DNA of 64,000 nucleotides from Phreatobacter sp. GTDB lineage: Bacteria; Pseudomonadota; Alphaproteobacteria; Rhizobiales; Phreatobacteraceae. Location: contig NZ_JALHMP010000006.1 in NCBI RefSeq assembly GCF_022843985.1, forward strand, positions 62,001 through 126,000, in the 5' to 3' direction. Both the position numbers and the translations under genes were made by a program. The notes below the pieces were generated by a model that saw only the letters and a program-made list of their open reading frames with translations, was not told the origin of the DNA and made no database searches. Below are positions 8,891 to 17,654 of this stretch, piece by piece. Position 1 is the stretch's first letter, and each line of letters opens with the position of its first letter.

Positions 8891-9442
8891 TCACGGCCAC
8901 ATGCGCCGGAAAACGCCGTCCTTGATAATGACGAGGTGCATCAGCGCCGCCCCTATGTGCGCGAAGACCAGCAGGCTCATCACCACTGCACCGCCGAAAT
9001 GGAACCGGTAGATCACCGAACAGGTCGCCGGCTGGCCGGACAACTGAAGCGTCACCGGGATGGTCCAGAAGAGATTGACCGGCCCGTAGCACATCGAAGT
9101 GGCGACCCAGCCGGTCAGCGGCACGAGAAAGATCAGCACATAGAGCAGATGGTGGGTGGCCGCTGAGGCGACGCGCTGGAATTTCGTCAGGGTCGGCACC
9201 GGAGGCGGGGTTCCCTGCGTGACTTTCATTGCCACGCGCATGACCGCGAGCAGCAGGACGATCAGGCCGAATGACTTGTGCCACTCATAAAGGGCATTCT
9301 TCACCGCGGGATTGGCGTCTGGATCGGGCGGAAAGGGAATGCTGGTCATGTAGATGCCGACCGGCACCAGCCCGATGATCAGCGCCGCGGTCGCCCAGTG
9401 GATGATCCGATGCGGCGTCGAATAGATTTCCGCCTGCGACAT
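8891..9442 (-). CDS. Cytochrome b561 family protein
   Basis: A 183-residue four-helix inner-membrane di-haem b cytochrome of the bacterial CybB type. Candidate haem-ligand histidines are in TPHRIIHWATA (helix 1), YEWHKSFGLIV (helix 2), THHLLYVLIFLVPLTGW (helix 3) and FHFGGAVVMSLLVFAHIGAA (helix 4). CybB moves electrons from quinol, in E. coli to superoxide. The ATG at 9442 is preferred because GGAGAG lies 9 nt upstream; the frame stays open to 9697 without family similarity. The 272 bp to ribA hold both divergent leaders and nothing else I recognise. Confidence 0.88.
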   Translation of the reverse strand: MSQAEIYSTPHRIIHWATAALIIGLVPVGIYMTSIPFPPDPDANPAVKNALYEWHKSFGLIVLLLAVMRVAMKVTQGTPPPVPTLTKFQRVASAATHHLLYVLIFLVPLTGWVATSMCYGPVNLFWTIPVTLQLSGQPATCSVIYRFHFGGAVVMSLLVFAHIGAALMHLVIIKDGVFRRMWP

Positions 9443-9662
9443 GACTGCCATCTCTCCATCGGTTCCAGGCACTGATGATGATCGGGGTCTCCTGCGGAAT
9501 GCAAGGGGCGCCTTTTGGCGGCCTTTCAAGCGTAGCACGCGCCCTCTGTCGTTACGCAGCGATGACGGGAGATGCGATTGATGCCAGTGTGGCTGGTAAC
9601 TCTTTTTTCGCCGCGCCTGATCCAAAACCGGTTCGAGAGCCATACATGCAGTACAAGTCGCC

Positions 9663-9678
9663 GGCTGGATGTCCAGCC
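9663..9678 (+). repeat. Small inverted repeat in the ribA leader
   Basis: GGCTGGA (9663-9669) and TCCAGCC (9672-9678) form a tight hairpin 37 bp before the ribA ATG. I do not see the conserved FMN-riboswitch core around it, so it is noted only as a local structure. Confidence 0.35.
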
Positions 9679-9714
9679 CGGCACCTGCCAGGGGCATGAA
9701 AGGCCTATCTGACG

Positions 9715-10836
9715 ATGGAAACTTCCGGAATTCTCGGCACGAAGGCCGATATCGTCCGGGCCCAGGTCGAGCGGGCCATTGCTGAATTTCGGGCCGCGCG
9801 CCCGGTCCTGATCCATGGCGCAGGGCGAACCGTGCTTGCCTTTGGAGTCGATGGTATCGACCATGTGGCGGCAGGGGCGGCAGCTGCTCTCAGCCCGTCC
9901 ATGGCTCATCTTCTCCTCCCGGCCGCCCGTCTGCGGCGGCTTGGCCTAGAGCGGTCTGCTCCGGCCCGCGTGGCGCTGCCGCAGATCACTCCGTCCCGGA
10001 TCGAAACCCTGGCGCTGACGATTGAGGCGCGTATCGACGCGCCGGTCTCGCCCGTCGATGACCTCGACGAGGCGGCGCTCGAACTGGCGCGCCTCGCACT
10101 GATCGTGCCGGCGGTCGTCATGGTTCCACTGGCCGCGGGCAGCGATGCGCCGCTGCACGTCCTATCAGTGGACGCCGCCGCCATCGGCGATTTCCGGAAG
10201 TTGGAGGCCCGCCTGATCCGCATCGTCGGCCGGGCACCGGTTCCTCTTGAGGGCGCACCCGATACGGAATTCGTCGTCTTCCGGGGCGGCGAGGGGCTGC
10301 GTGACCAGGTCGCCATCGTCATCGGCAAGCCGAACCCGGCCCAGCCCGTGCCGGTGCGCCTGCACTCCGCTTGCCTGACCGGTGACCTCTTCGGGTCACT
10401 GAAGTGCGATTGCGGCGACCAACTGCGTGATACCGTCGAGTGGATGGCGAAGAACGGCGGCGGGGTGCTGCTGTATCTCGACCAGGAAGGCCGCGGTAAC
10501 GGCATCGCCAATAAGATGCGGGCCTATCGGTTGCAGTCGCTCGGCTGGGATACCTACGACGCCGACGAGGTCCTCGGCTTCGATCTTGACCAGCGTCGCT
10601 TCGATTTCGCTGCCGAGATGCTGAAGCAGCTCGGCATCACCTCGATCGACGTGATGACCAACAATCCGGTCAAGATTGCCGCCATGGCGGACGCCGGCAT
10701 TGAGGTGCGTTCCGAACGTCGCGTCATCGGCCGCGCCACCGACGAGAACGTGCGCTACCTGACATCGAAGCGTGACCGCGCCGGCCATGCCATCGATGCC
10801 GATGCGCTTCTTGCGAGCCTCGCCGCCCGCAAATAG
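9715..10836 (+). CDS. ribA: GTP cyclohydrolase II with degenerate N-terminal RibB-like domain
   Basis: The C-terminal half (about 185-373) is GTP cyclohydrolase II, the first step of riboflavin synthesis. It has RLHSACLTGD with Zn ligands Cys220, Cys231 and Cys233 (KCDCGD), DQEGRGNGIANK and MTNNPVKI. The first 180 residues look like a DHBP-synthase (RibB) domain by pattern (VERAIAEFRAARPVLI, HLLLPAARLRRLGL) but lack the catalytic acidic run (DDEDRENEGD in RibB). The protein is therefore probably RibA only, descended from a RibBA fusion; no separate ribB is in the window. Confidence 0.93.
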   Translation: METSGILGTKADIVRAQVERAIAEFRAARPVLIHGAGRTVLAFGVDGIDHVAAGAAAALSPSMAHLLLPAARLRRLGLERSAPARVALPQITPSRIETLALTIEARIDAPVSPVDDLDEAALELARLALIVPAVVMVPLAAGSDAPLHVLSVDAAAIGDFRKLEARLIRIVGRAPVPLEGAPDTEFVVFRGGEGLRDQVAIVIGKPNPAQPVPVRLHSACLTGDLFGSLKCDCGDQLRDTVEWMAKNGGGVLLYLDQEGRGNGIANKMRAYRLQSLGWDTYDADEVLGFDLDQRRFDFAAEMLKQLGITSIDVMTNNPVKIAAMADAGIEVRSERRVIGRATDENVRYLTSKRDRAGHAIDADALLASLAARK

Positions 10837-10898
10837 CGGCTATGGCGGGGAGTGCCGGGCTGGGCTAAGAGGGCGGCAGGTCGAACCTGGCGCCGCCC

Positions 10899-13166
10899 AT
10901 GCTGTCTCAGAACCCCGTGCCGTTCCGCCTCGCCCTGCCGTTGGGGCTCTTCGCCTTCGGCTGGTTCATCCTCGCGGCGCCCTGGCTCCTCGGCCATGTG
11001 ACCATTCCCTGGGACGCCAAGGCCCACTGGTACCCTCACCTCGTCTTCGCAGCGCGGTCGCTCCATGCGGCCGCGTCGCCGTCCTGGACGCCGAACATCT
11101 TCGCGGGGTCGCCGGAAATCGCCGATCCGCAATCGGTGCTGTTCTCGGCACCGCTCCTGGCGCTCGCCGCTCTCACCGCGAAGCCAAGTCTGACCGCCAT
11201 GGACTGGGCTGTCTTCGCGATGCTCTTCGCCGGCGGCACCGGCATCATTCTCCTGTTCAGGGACCGCGGCTGGCATTGGGGCGGTGGCCTCGTCGCCGCC
11301 CTCGCCTTTGCCTTCGGCGCGGCGGCGAGCTGGCGTATTCAGCACCTCTCGCAGGTCTTTTCTCTCTGCTGGTGGCCGATCGCCTGGTGGTGTCTCGCCC
11401 GCGCCCTCGACCGTCATTCCCTTTTCTACGGAATCGCGGCGGGACTGGCGGCGGCACTCATGGTGCTGGGCCGCGACCAGGTGGCGCTGCTCTGCGCCTA
11501 CCTGCTCGCTGCGACCGTTCTGGCCCATTGGGTCGCGGCGGAAAGACCCTGGGCCAAAGTCGGGGCGACGCTCGGGCCGCTCACGGCAGCGGCCTTGACC
11601 GGCGCGCTGGTGGTTGCCGTTCCGGTCCTGATGTCAGCCCTGTGGGGGGCCGAATCCAACCGCATCGTCATCGACGAGACCGGCGCCGGCCGCGGCTCGC
11701 TCCATCCGGCCCATCTCCTCACCTGGATCGTCGGCAATCTCTATGGCGCCGCCGGTCCTCTCGCCGAGCACTGGGGGCCGCCGAGCCCAACCTGGGGCGA
11801 GACAGGCCTGTTCCTCGCCCGCAACATGGGCAACCTCTATGCGGGCGCCCTGCCCCTGCTCCTCGTCCTCGGCCTCCTGCGCAGCGGCGCTCTGTTCGAT
11901 CGCGACATCCGCTTCGTCACCGTCGCGCTCGTCATCATGCTGCTCTATGCCCTCGGCTGGTACACGCCCGCCTTCAGCCTCTTCTGGCAACTGCCGGGCG
12001 TCGATCTCTTCCGCCGGCCGGCCGATGCAACCTTCGTGATCGGCGGGCTCTTCGCCATTCTCGCCGGCTATGGCGCGCACCGTCTGCTGACGGGAACGCT
12101 GCAGACCAACTGGCGCGTCGAGGCACTGCTCGCCGCCGCCCTGGTGACGCTGGCCAGCGCGCTGATCGTGTCAAAGGGCGCACCCACCGCCGCCTGGACC
12201 AACCTCGCCATCGCAGCGGGATCGATCGCTCTGTCGCTGCTGGTCCTCGGGCTGGGCCGGCGTCTGCCTGCTGCCGGATGGACGATCCTCCTCGGGGCGG
12301 TTCTGCTGGCGGACCTGCGCCTCACCAACGGTCCAAGTGAATCCACCGCCTTGCCGCCCGCCAGCTATGCGGTGCTCGAGCCGGGCAGCGCCGATCCCGC
12401 GCTCGCCCTCATCCGCTCCCTCATCGTCCGCGACGCGACGCGACGTGACCGGCTCGAGCTGATCGGCCTCGGTTACGAATGGCAGAACGTCGCCATGTCC
12501 CATGACTTCGAGGACGTGCTTGGCTTCAATCCCGTGCGCTCCGCCGCCTTTGCCAATCTCGTAGGCGCCGAGGACATCGCCGCCCTGCCAGGCCAGCGGC
12601 GCTTTCCCCCCGCCTTCCCGTCCTACCGGTCGGAACTTGCCGACATTCTCGGGCTGCGCTTCGTGGTCACGCGCGTGCCACCCGGCGACATCGACCGGCG
12701 GCTCGCCGCCGATGCCTTGCCACTCGTCGGCGAGGCCGGCGGCATCCGCATCCATGAGAACACCCGGGCCCTGCCCCGCGTCTGGGTCGCGCCGGCGGCC
12801 ATGGAGACGCCGCCGGATCTCGCCGCGGCCGGCTTTCCCTCAGGTCTCGATCCGCGCCTGACGGTCCTGGTCGAGGGACCCGTACCGCCCGCGCGGCAAC
12901 CCGGCGGCACGGCGCGCATCCTCGCCTATGGCAATACGGCCGTGACGGTCGAGACGACGACGGCCGACGGCGGCATCCTCGTCCTCGGCGATGCCTGGCA
13001 CCCCTGGTGGTTCGCCCGCATCAACGGCCGCGACGTGCCCATCCAACGTGCCTTCGGGGTCGTCCGCGCGGTGGAGGTGCCCGGCGGCAGCGCGACCGTC
13101 ACCTTCACCTTCGAGCCGCTGCGCGGCCTGTGGCGGCAGATCCAGGCCGGTTCTAGGCGGCCTTGA
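10899..13166 (+). CDS. YfhO-like polytopic membrane protein
   Basis: A 755-residue protein with about a dozen transmembrane segments in the first 480 residues and a soluble C-terminal part of about 270. The first loop contains IPWDAKAHWYP, reminiscent of the acidic first-loop motif of GT-C/YfhO-type lipid-linked sugar transferases, and the end GILVLGDAWHPWWFARINGR matches the common YfhO C-terminal beta domain. A role in cell-envelope glycan modification is inferred. Its stop overlaps the convergent pxpA by 14 bp. Confidence 0.7.
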   Translation: MLSQNPVPFRLALPLGLFAFGWFILAAPWLLGHVTIPWDAKAHWYPHLVFAARSLHAAASPSWTPNIFAGSPEIADPQSVLFSAPLLALAALTAKPSLTAMDWAVFAMLFAGGTGIILLFRDRGWHWGGGLVAALAFAFGAAASWRIQHLSQVFSLCWWPIAWWCLARALDRHSLFYGIAAGLAAALMVLGRDQVALLCAYLLAATVLAHWVAAERPWAKVGATLGPLTAAALTGALVVAVPVLMSALWGAESNRIVIDETGAGRGSLHPAHLLTWIVGNLYGAAGPLAEHWGPPSPTWGETGLFLARNMGNLYAGALPLLLVLGLLRSGALFDRDIRFVTVALVIMLLYALGWYTPAFSLFWQLPGVDLFRRPADATFVIGGLFAILAGYGAHRLLTGTLQTNWRVEALLAAALVTLASALIVSKGAPTAAWTNLAIAAGSIALSLLVLGLGRRLPAAGWTILLGAVLLADLRLTNGPSESTALPPASYAVLEPGSADPALALIRSLIVRDATRRDRLELIGLGYEWQNVAMSHDFEDVLGFNPVRSAAFANLVGAEDIAALPGQRRFPPAFPSYRSELADILGLRFVVTRVPPGDIDRRLAADALPLVGEAGGIRIHENTRALPRVWVAPAAMETPPDLAAAGFPSGLDPRLTVLVEGPVPPARQPGGTARILAYGNTAVTVETTTADGGILVLGDAWHPWWFARINGRDVPIQRAFGVVRAVEVPGGSATVTFTFEPLRGLWRQIQAGSRRP

Positions 13167-13920
13167 ACGGCCTGATGGTGATGCCGGCCGCCTCCAGCCT
13201 GTCGCGGACGGTGCGCGCCATGGCCACGGCGGCGGGATTGTCACCATGGACGCAGATCGTGTCGATGGCGACCTTGATCCGTTTGCCGGTGACGGTGACC
13301 ACCTCCTGATCCTCGACCATGCGCAGGACTCGGGCGGCAGCCAGCGCCGCATCGTGGATGACGGCGCCTGCCACCTTGCGGCTCGTCAGGTTGCCGCTGT
13401 CGTCATAGGTGCGGTCGGCGAAGACCTCCCGTGCCATCGGCAGACCGAGTTTCTCGGCGGCCCTCTCCGTCGACAGTCCCGGCATGACGACGAAGACGAG
13501 CGTGGGATCGACGGCCTTGATGGCACGGCCGACGGCCATCGCCATCTCGTCATCGTCATTGCTCATATTGCCCAGGGCGCCGTGGGTCTTCACATGGGTG
13601 ACCTGATGGCCGGCCATGACGGCCAGTGCCTGCATGGCGCCGACCTGGTAGGCGATCTGCTTTTCGAGATCACCCATGCTGTCCCCGCGGATCACCCTGC
13701 GTCCGAACCCCCAGAGGTCGCCGAAGCCGGGATGGGCGCCGATCGATACCCCCTTGGCCTTCGCGATCTCGGCAGTGCGATGCATGATCACGGGGTCGCC
13801 GGCATGCCAGCCGCAGGCGACATTGGCCGAAGACACGATCGAAAGCATCGCCTCGTCGTCGCCCATCTTCCAGGGACCAAAGCCCTCGCCCATGTCCGAA
13901 TTGAGATCGACGGCAGTCAT
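13153..13920 (-). CDS. pxpA: 5-oxoprolinase subunit A (LamB/YcsF family)
   Basis: A 255-residue LamB/YcsF protein. The start VDLNSDMGEGFGPWKMGDDE, then SANVACGWHAGDP, IGAHPGFGD and VKTHGALGN are family hallmarks. With PxpB and PxpC it forms the prokaryotic ATP-dependent 5-oxoprolinase, which opens pyroglutamate to glutamate. It is the last gene of the leftward operon dctP-dctQ-dctM-pxpB-pxpC-pxpA, 11 bp after pxpC. Family members may act on other lactams, and the context here is broader than oxoproline. Confidence 0.93.
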   Translation of the reverse strand: MTAVDLNSDMGEGFGPWKMGDDEAMLSIVSSANVACGWHAGDPVIMHRTAEIAKAKGVSIGAHPGFGDLWGFGRRVIRGDSMGDLEKQIAYQVGAMQALAVMAGHQVTHVKTHGALGNMSNDDDEMAMAVGRAIKAVDPTLVFVVMPGLSTERAAEKLGLPMAREVFADRTYDDSGNLTSRKVAGAVIHDAALAAARVLRMVEDQEVVTVTGKRIKVAIDTICVHGDNPAAVAMARTVRDRLEAAGITIRPFKAA

Positions 13921-13931
13921 GACGGCCTCCT

Positions 13932-14972
13932 TCAGGCGGCGGTGACGAGCGGGGGTTCGGGCGGCGGCGCATGGGCATCGACCCAGCCGTCGACGAGATT
14001 GACGGACAGGAGATGTTCAGTGTCGAAGCCGAGGCCGACCGGCTTCAGTCCGGCACGGACGGCCGTCAGCATGGCAGCCTGCTCGCGCGCCGCGGCGATC
14101 GCATCGGACAGGGACACGGCCGCGAAGCGCATCTCGCTGCCGGGACGCTGCTGGACGAAACGCGGCAGATCGGCCGAGATGATGGTCGCGATCTTCGGAT
14201 AGCCGCCCGTCGTCTGCCGGTCGGCGAGCAGCACGATCGGTTCGCCCGATCCCGGCACCTGGATCGAGCCGGTGACGATGCCATCGGAGACGATGTTGAA
14301 GCCCTTGGCGTGCTCGATCACCGGGCCGCTGAGCCGGTAGCCCATCCGGTCGGCCTCTGCCGAAACACGATAGGCCTCGCCGAGGAAGGTCGCGATCCCG
14401 GCGGCACTGAAATAGTCATCCTGCGGCCCGAGAACGACGCGATAAGCGCCGGCGGACACCTGGGGCGGGACTGTCGCCGTCAGATCCGGGCCTTGCGGAC
14501 TGCCGCCGACCGGCAGCACCTGTCCTGGCCGGACCGGCGCGCGACCGAGACCGCCGAGACCGCCGCGCAGGTGGAACGAGCGGCTGCCGAGATCTTTCGT
14601 CACGGCGAACCCGCCGCAGACTGCGAGCACCATGAAGGTGCCCGCCTTGGCTGGTCCAACGGTGATGGACTGCCCGTCCCCGGCGGTGGCACTCGTCAAG
14701 GGCGGCACCGCTTCGCCGTCAATCCTGACCTCGGCATAGGCGCCGGCCAGCGCAACCCGCACCGGGCCGCCCTCGACCACGAAAGTGCCGCCGAGCACGG
14801 TGAACTCGATAGCCGCCGCTTCCGGATCGTTGCCGACGAGCATATTGGCCACGGCCAGCGCGATCTTGTCCATCGCCCCGGCAGGCCCCACGCCATAGCG
14901 CTGGTACCCGAACCGCCCGCAATCCTGGATCGAGGTACCGGCGCCGCAATCCTTGACCAGAAGTCGGATCAT
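13932..14972 (-). CDS. pxpC: 5-oxoprolinase subunit C (biotin-dependent carboxyltransferase-like, KipA/AHS2)
   Basis: A 346-residue AHS2/KipA-family protein opening with AGTSIQDCGRFGYQRYGVGP and AMDKIALAVANMLVGN, with EPIVLLADRQTTGGYPKIAT toward the C-terminus. It is the partner of PxpB in the 5-oxoprolinase complex; AHS1-AHS2 pairs also form allophanate-hydrolase-like and Kip modules. The start overlaps the pxpB stop by 4 bp (ATGA), indicating coupled synthesis. Confidence 0.92.
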   Translation of the reverse strand: MIRLLVKDCGAGTSIQDCGRFGYQRYGVGPAGAMDKIALAVANMLVGNDPEAAAIEFTVLGGTFVVEGGPVRVALAGAYAEVRIDGEAVPPLTSATAGDGQSITVGPAKAGTFMVLAVCGGFAVTKDLGSRSFHLRGGLGGLGRAPVRPGQVLPVGGSPQGPDLTATVPPQVSAGAYRVVLGPQDDYFSAAGIATFLGEAYRVSAEADRMGYRLSGPVIEHAKGFNIVSDGIVTGSIQVPGSGEPIVLLADRQTTGGYPKIATIISADLPRFVQQRPGSEMRFAAVSLSDAIAAAREQAAMLTAVRAGLKPVGLGFDTEHLLSVNLVDGWVDAHAPPPEPPLVTAA

Positions 14973-15694
14973 GACGTCACCAGTTCGGCAACGGATTCGC
15001 CCGCGGCCGCCGCCGCGTCGAGATCGTCCCAGGCCGCCGCGGGGATGGGCTTGAACACCACCTCGTCGCCCGCGCCCACCAGGAATACCGGATCGCGGTC
15101 CGGCAGGAAGTTGCGCACCGGGGTCCGTCCAAGCAGATGCCAGCCCGACGGCGCCTCGACGGACGCGAACAGGGCCTGGACGCCTCCGATGGAGACCGTG
15201 CCGGCCGGCGTCTTGAGCCGCGGGCTGATCCGCCGCGGCAGCGCGATGGAGGGATCGGCCCCCGACAGGTAGCAGAAACCCGGCAGGAACCCGAGCATGG
15301 CGACCCGGTAGGACCGGCTGGAATGCCGGCGTATGACCTCCTCGGGTGAGATGCCATGGGCCCGGGCGACGTCTTCCAGGTCGATTCCGAATTCACCGCC
15401 ATAGACGACGGGAATGATCCAGCGCCGTGGCGGCGCGCCGCTCGGTTGCAGCGACGCAAGGAGATCGTGCACCCGCGCCTCGAAGGCGGGCATGTCGATG
15501 ACCAGTGGGTCGACCTGCACGAGAACCGAGCGGTAGGTCGGCAAGGTCTCGATAACCCCCGGGATCGCCGCATCGGCCAAGGCGGAATCGAAGGCGAGAC
15601 AGAGCGCGTTGAGCCCGTCGTCGATCTCGGTGCCGAACTCGACCGTGACGGCGGTGTCGCCACACGGCAGGAAGCGCGGGGATTGGACGCCCAT
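14969..15694 (-). CDS. pxpB: 5-oxoprolinase subunit B (KipI/AHS1 family)
   Basis: A 241-residue AHS1/KipI protein: FLPCGDTAVTVEFG at the start, IPVVYGGEFGIDLEDVA in the middle, and MLGFLPGFCYLSGADPSIAL with PAGTVSIGGVQA as the strongly conserved core. It forms the subunit pair with PxpC. It lies 13 bp after dctM, which ties uptake by the TRAP system to PxpABC hydrolysis. Confidence 0.92.
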   Translation of the reverse strand: MGVQSPRFLPCGDTAVTVEFGTEIDDGLNALCLAFDSALADAAIPGVIETLPTYRSVLVQVDPLVIDMPAFEARVHDLLASLQPSGAPPRRWIIPVVYGGEFGIDLEDVARAHGISPEEVIRRHSSRSYRVAMLGFLPGFCYLSGADPSIALPRRISPRLKTPAGTVSIGGVQALFASVEAPSGWHLLGRTPVRNFLPDRDPVFLVGAGDEVVFKPIPAAAWDDLDAAAAAGESVAELVTS

Positions 15695-15707
15695 GGCTGG
15701 ATTCCGG

Positions 15708-17012
15708 TCAGCCTGCCATCAGGTTGGGCAAGAACATGACGATGTCTGGGAAGACTACCAGGGTCATCGTGAAGATGATCATGATGATCAGATAGGGCAG
15801 CGTCACCTTCGCCAGATAGGACAGACTGTCTCCGGTGATGCCCTGGATGACGAAGAGGTTAAAGCCGACCGGTGGCGTGATCTGCGCCATCTCGACGACC
15901 AGCACAATGAAGACGCCGAACCAGATCGGATCGAAGCCCGCCATTTTGATAATCGGCAGGACAATGGGCAGCGTCATGACGATCATCGAGAACCCATCGA
16001 GGAAGCAGCCGAGCACCAAGTAGAACACCACCAGTGCGAGCATCAACTCGAAGGGCGACAGGCCGAGGCCCTGTACGAAGGCAGCGACCTTGGCGGGGAT
16101 GCCGAGGAATGCGGTGGCCGAGCCAAGGATCGACGCTCCCAGCAGGATCAACGCGATCATCGAACAGGTCACCACCGAGCCAATAGCGACTTGGCGGGCA
16201 GCCTCCCAGGTCAGCGAGCGCTGGACCAGTGCAACCACTGCAGCGCCGAGCACGCCCACGGCTGCGGCTTCTGACGGGGTTGCAATGCCGCCATACATCG
16301 AGCGCAGCACGCAGGCGATGAGGAACAGCGCCGGCGCAAGGTCCTTCAGCGAAGCGAAGCGCTCGCCCCAGGACAGGTTGCGCAGCGCGCGCTCGCTCTC
16401 GGGCACGAGGTCCTTACGGATCGTCGTGTGGATCATGATCCAGCCCATGAAGCAGACCGCCAGAAGCAGACCGGGAATGAGGCCTGCCGTGAACAGCTTG
16501 ATGATGGAGACGTCGGCGAGGACGCCGTAGATGATGAGGATATTGGACGGCGGAATGAGGAAGCCGAGAGTGCCGGCGCCGGCGAGCGAGCCGATGGCGA
16601 TGTCGCGCGAATAGCCGCGCTTGAGCAGTTCGGTCAGGGCGATGCGCCCGACGACCTGCGTCGTCGCAGCGGATGAGCCGGAGATCGCCGCGAAGATCGT
16701 GCAGCCGATGACGTTGACGTGGATAAGGCGTCCCGGCAGCAGGCCGGCCCAGGGCGCAAGGCCCGTGAACAAGGAGCGCGACAGGTTGGTGCGGAACAGC
16801 AGCTCGCCCATCAGGATGAACAGCGGCAGCGCCAGCAGCTCCTGCGTCGTCAGGATGTTCCAGGCGTATTGCGGCACCAGCCGGTGCAGCGGAATATCGC
16901 GAAAGATCGCCAGCAGGATCGTGCCCGTCACGCCAAGAGTGAGGCCGATCCAAAGCCCGCCGGCCAGCAGGCCGAACAGGATGGCGAACATGAAGATGAC
17001 TTCGACGGCCAT
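15708..17012 (-). CDS. dctM: TRAP transporter large permease (DctM type)
   Basis: A 434-residue large membrane subunit of a tripartite ATP-independent periplasmic transporter, with about twelve transmembrane segments. Typical features are ALPLFILMGELLFRT, GCTIFAAISGSSAATTQVVG, TLGFLIPPSNILIIYG and the C-terminal PPVGFNLFVIQGIT. It couples uptake of the bound solute to an ion gradient. It lies between dctQ (47 bp upstream) and pxpB (13 bp downstream). Confidence 0.93.
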   Translation of the reverse strand: MAVEVIFMFAILFGLLAGGLWIGLTLGVTGTILLAIFRDIPLHRLVPQYAWNILTTQELLALPLFILMGELLFRTNLSRSLFTGLAPWAGLLPGRLIHVNVIGCTIFAAISGSSAATTQVVGRIALTELLKRGYSRDIAIGSLAGAGTLGFLIPPSNILIIYGVLADVSIIKLFTAGLIPGLLLAVCFMGWIMIHTTIRKDLVPESERALRNLSWGERFASLKDLAPALFLIACVLRSMYGGIATPSEAAAVGVLGAAVVALVQRSLTWEAARQVAIGSVVTCSMIALILLGASILGSATAFLGIPAKVAAFVQGLGLSPFELMLALVVFYLVLGCFLDGFSMIVMTLPIVLPIIKMAGFDPIWFGVFIVLVVEMAQITPPVGFNLFVIQGITGDSLSYLAKVTLPYLIIMIIFTMTLVVFPDIVMFLPNLMAG

Positions 17013-17059
17013 AGGGGGCTCCGCTCGACGAGACGAGGATCAGGACGACGCGAAGGCCG

Positions 17060-17641
17060 CTATTCGACGGGGTTCGACGCCCGCATGGACGGGTCTTCCA
17101 GTGGCAGGTCCAGGGCGGCGCGGATGGTGCGCGCCAGGAACTGGAGGGCGAGCAGCGCCATGCCGATCGTCACGAGGGCCATCGGCGGCCACACGATCGT
17201 TCCGGACGAGATCGAGACCTGGCCACGGGAAAAGGAATTCCATGTGAAAATGACCATGGACACCGTCAGATAGCTGACCGCAGCGAAGGCCGCCGCAGAG
17301 GAGACAATCTCCAGAAACTTCTTCAGCCGGGGACCGGCGTTGCCCACGACGAGAGTGACCCGGATATGCCCGCCGCCCCGCAAATTCATGGCGGCACCGA
17401 ACGTGAAGGCCGCCGCCATGAGATAGGAGGAATATTCCCAAGCGTTGGGGACGACGCCAGGGCCGATGCCGAAGAAGTTGGACGCCGCGCGCGCGATAAC
17501 CTCCGACAGCATCAGGCAGGTGAGTGCAAGAAGGCAAAACGCGCCGGCCCAGCCGTCAAAGCGGCCGAGACGGTCGATGCCGGTCAGGAACCACCGGATG
17601 CCCGATGGCGCCCCGGCATTGAGATCAACGTGGGGTGCCAT
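17060..17641 (-). CDS. dctQ: TRAP transporter small permease (DctQ type)
   Basis: A 193-residue protein with four hydrophobic segments and the DctQ pattern LMLSEVIARAASNFFG, NAWEYSSYLMAAAFTFGAA, then the RGGGHIRVTLVV loop. It forms the membrane complex with DctM. It is 13 bp downstream of dctP and 47 bp upstream of dctM in the operon. Confidence 0.88.
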   Translation of the reverse strand: MAPHVDLNAGAPSGIRWFLTGIDRLGRFDGWAGAFCLLALTCLMLSEVIARAASNFFGIGPGVVPNAWEYSSYLMAAAFTFGAAMNLRGGGHIRVTLVVGNAGPRLKKFLEIVSSAAAFAAVSYLTVSMVIFTWNSFSRGQVSISSGTIVWPPMALVTIGMALLALQFLARTIRAALDLPLEDPSMRASNPVE

Positions 17642-17654
17642 CGGAGGATCCGTG

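Noticed and set aside
9443-9714. FMN riboswitch before ribA
   Set aside because: A single short hairpin (9663-9678) is seen, but not the multi-helix conserved core of the RFN element.
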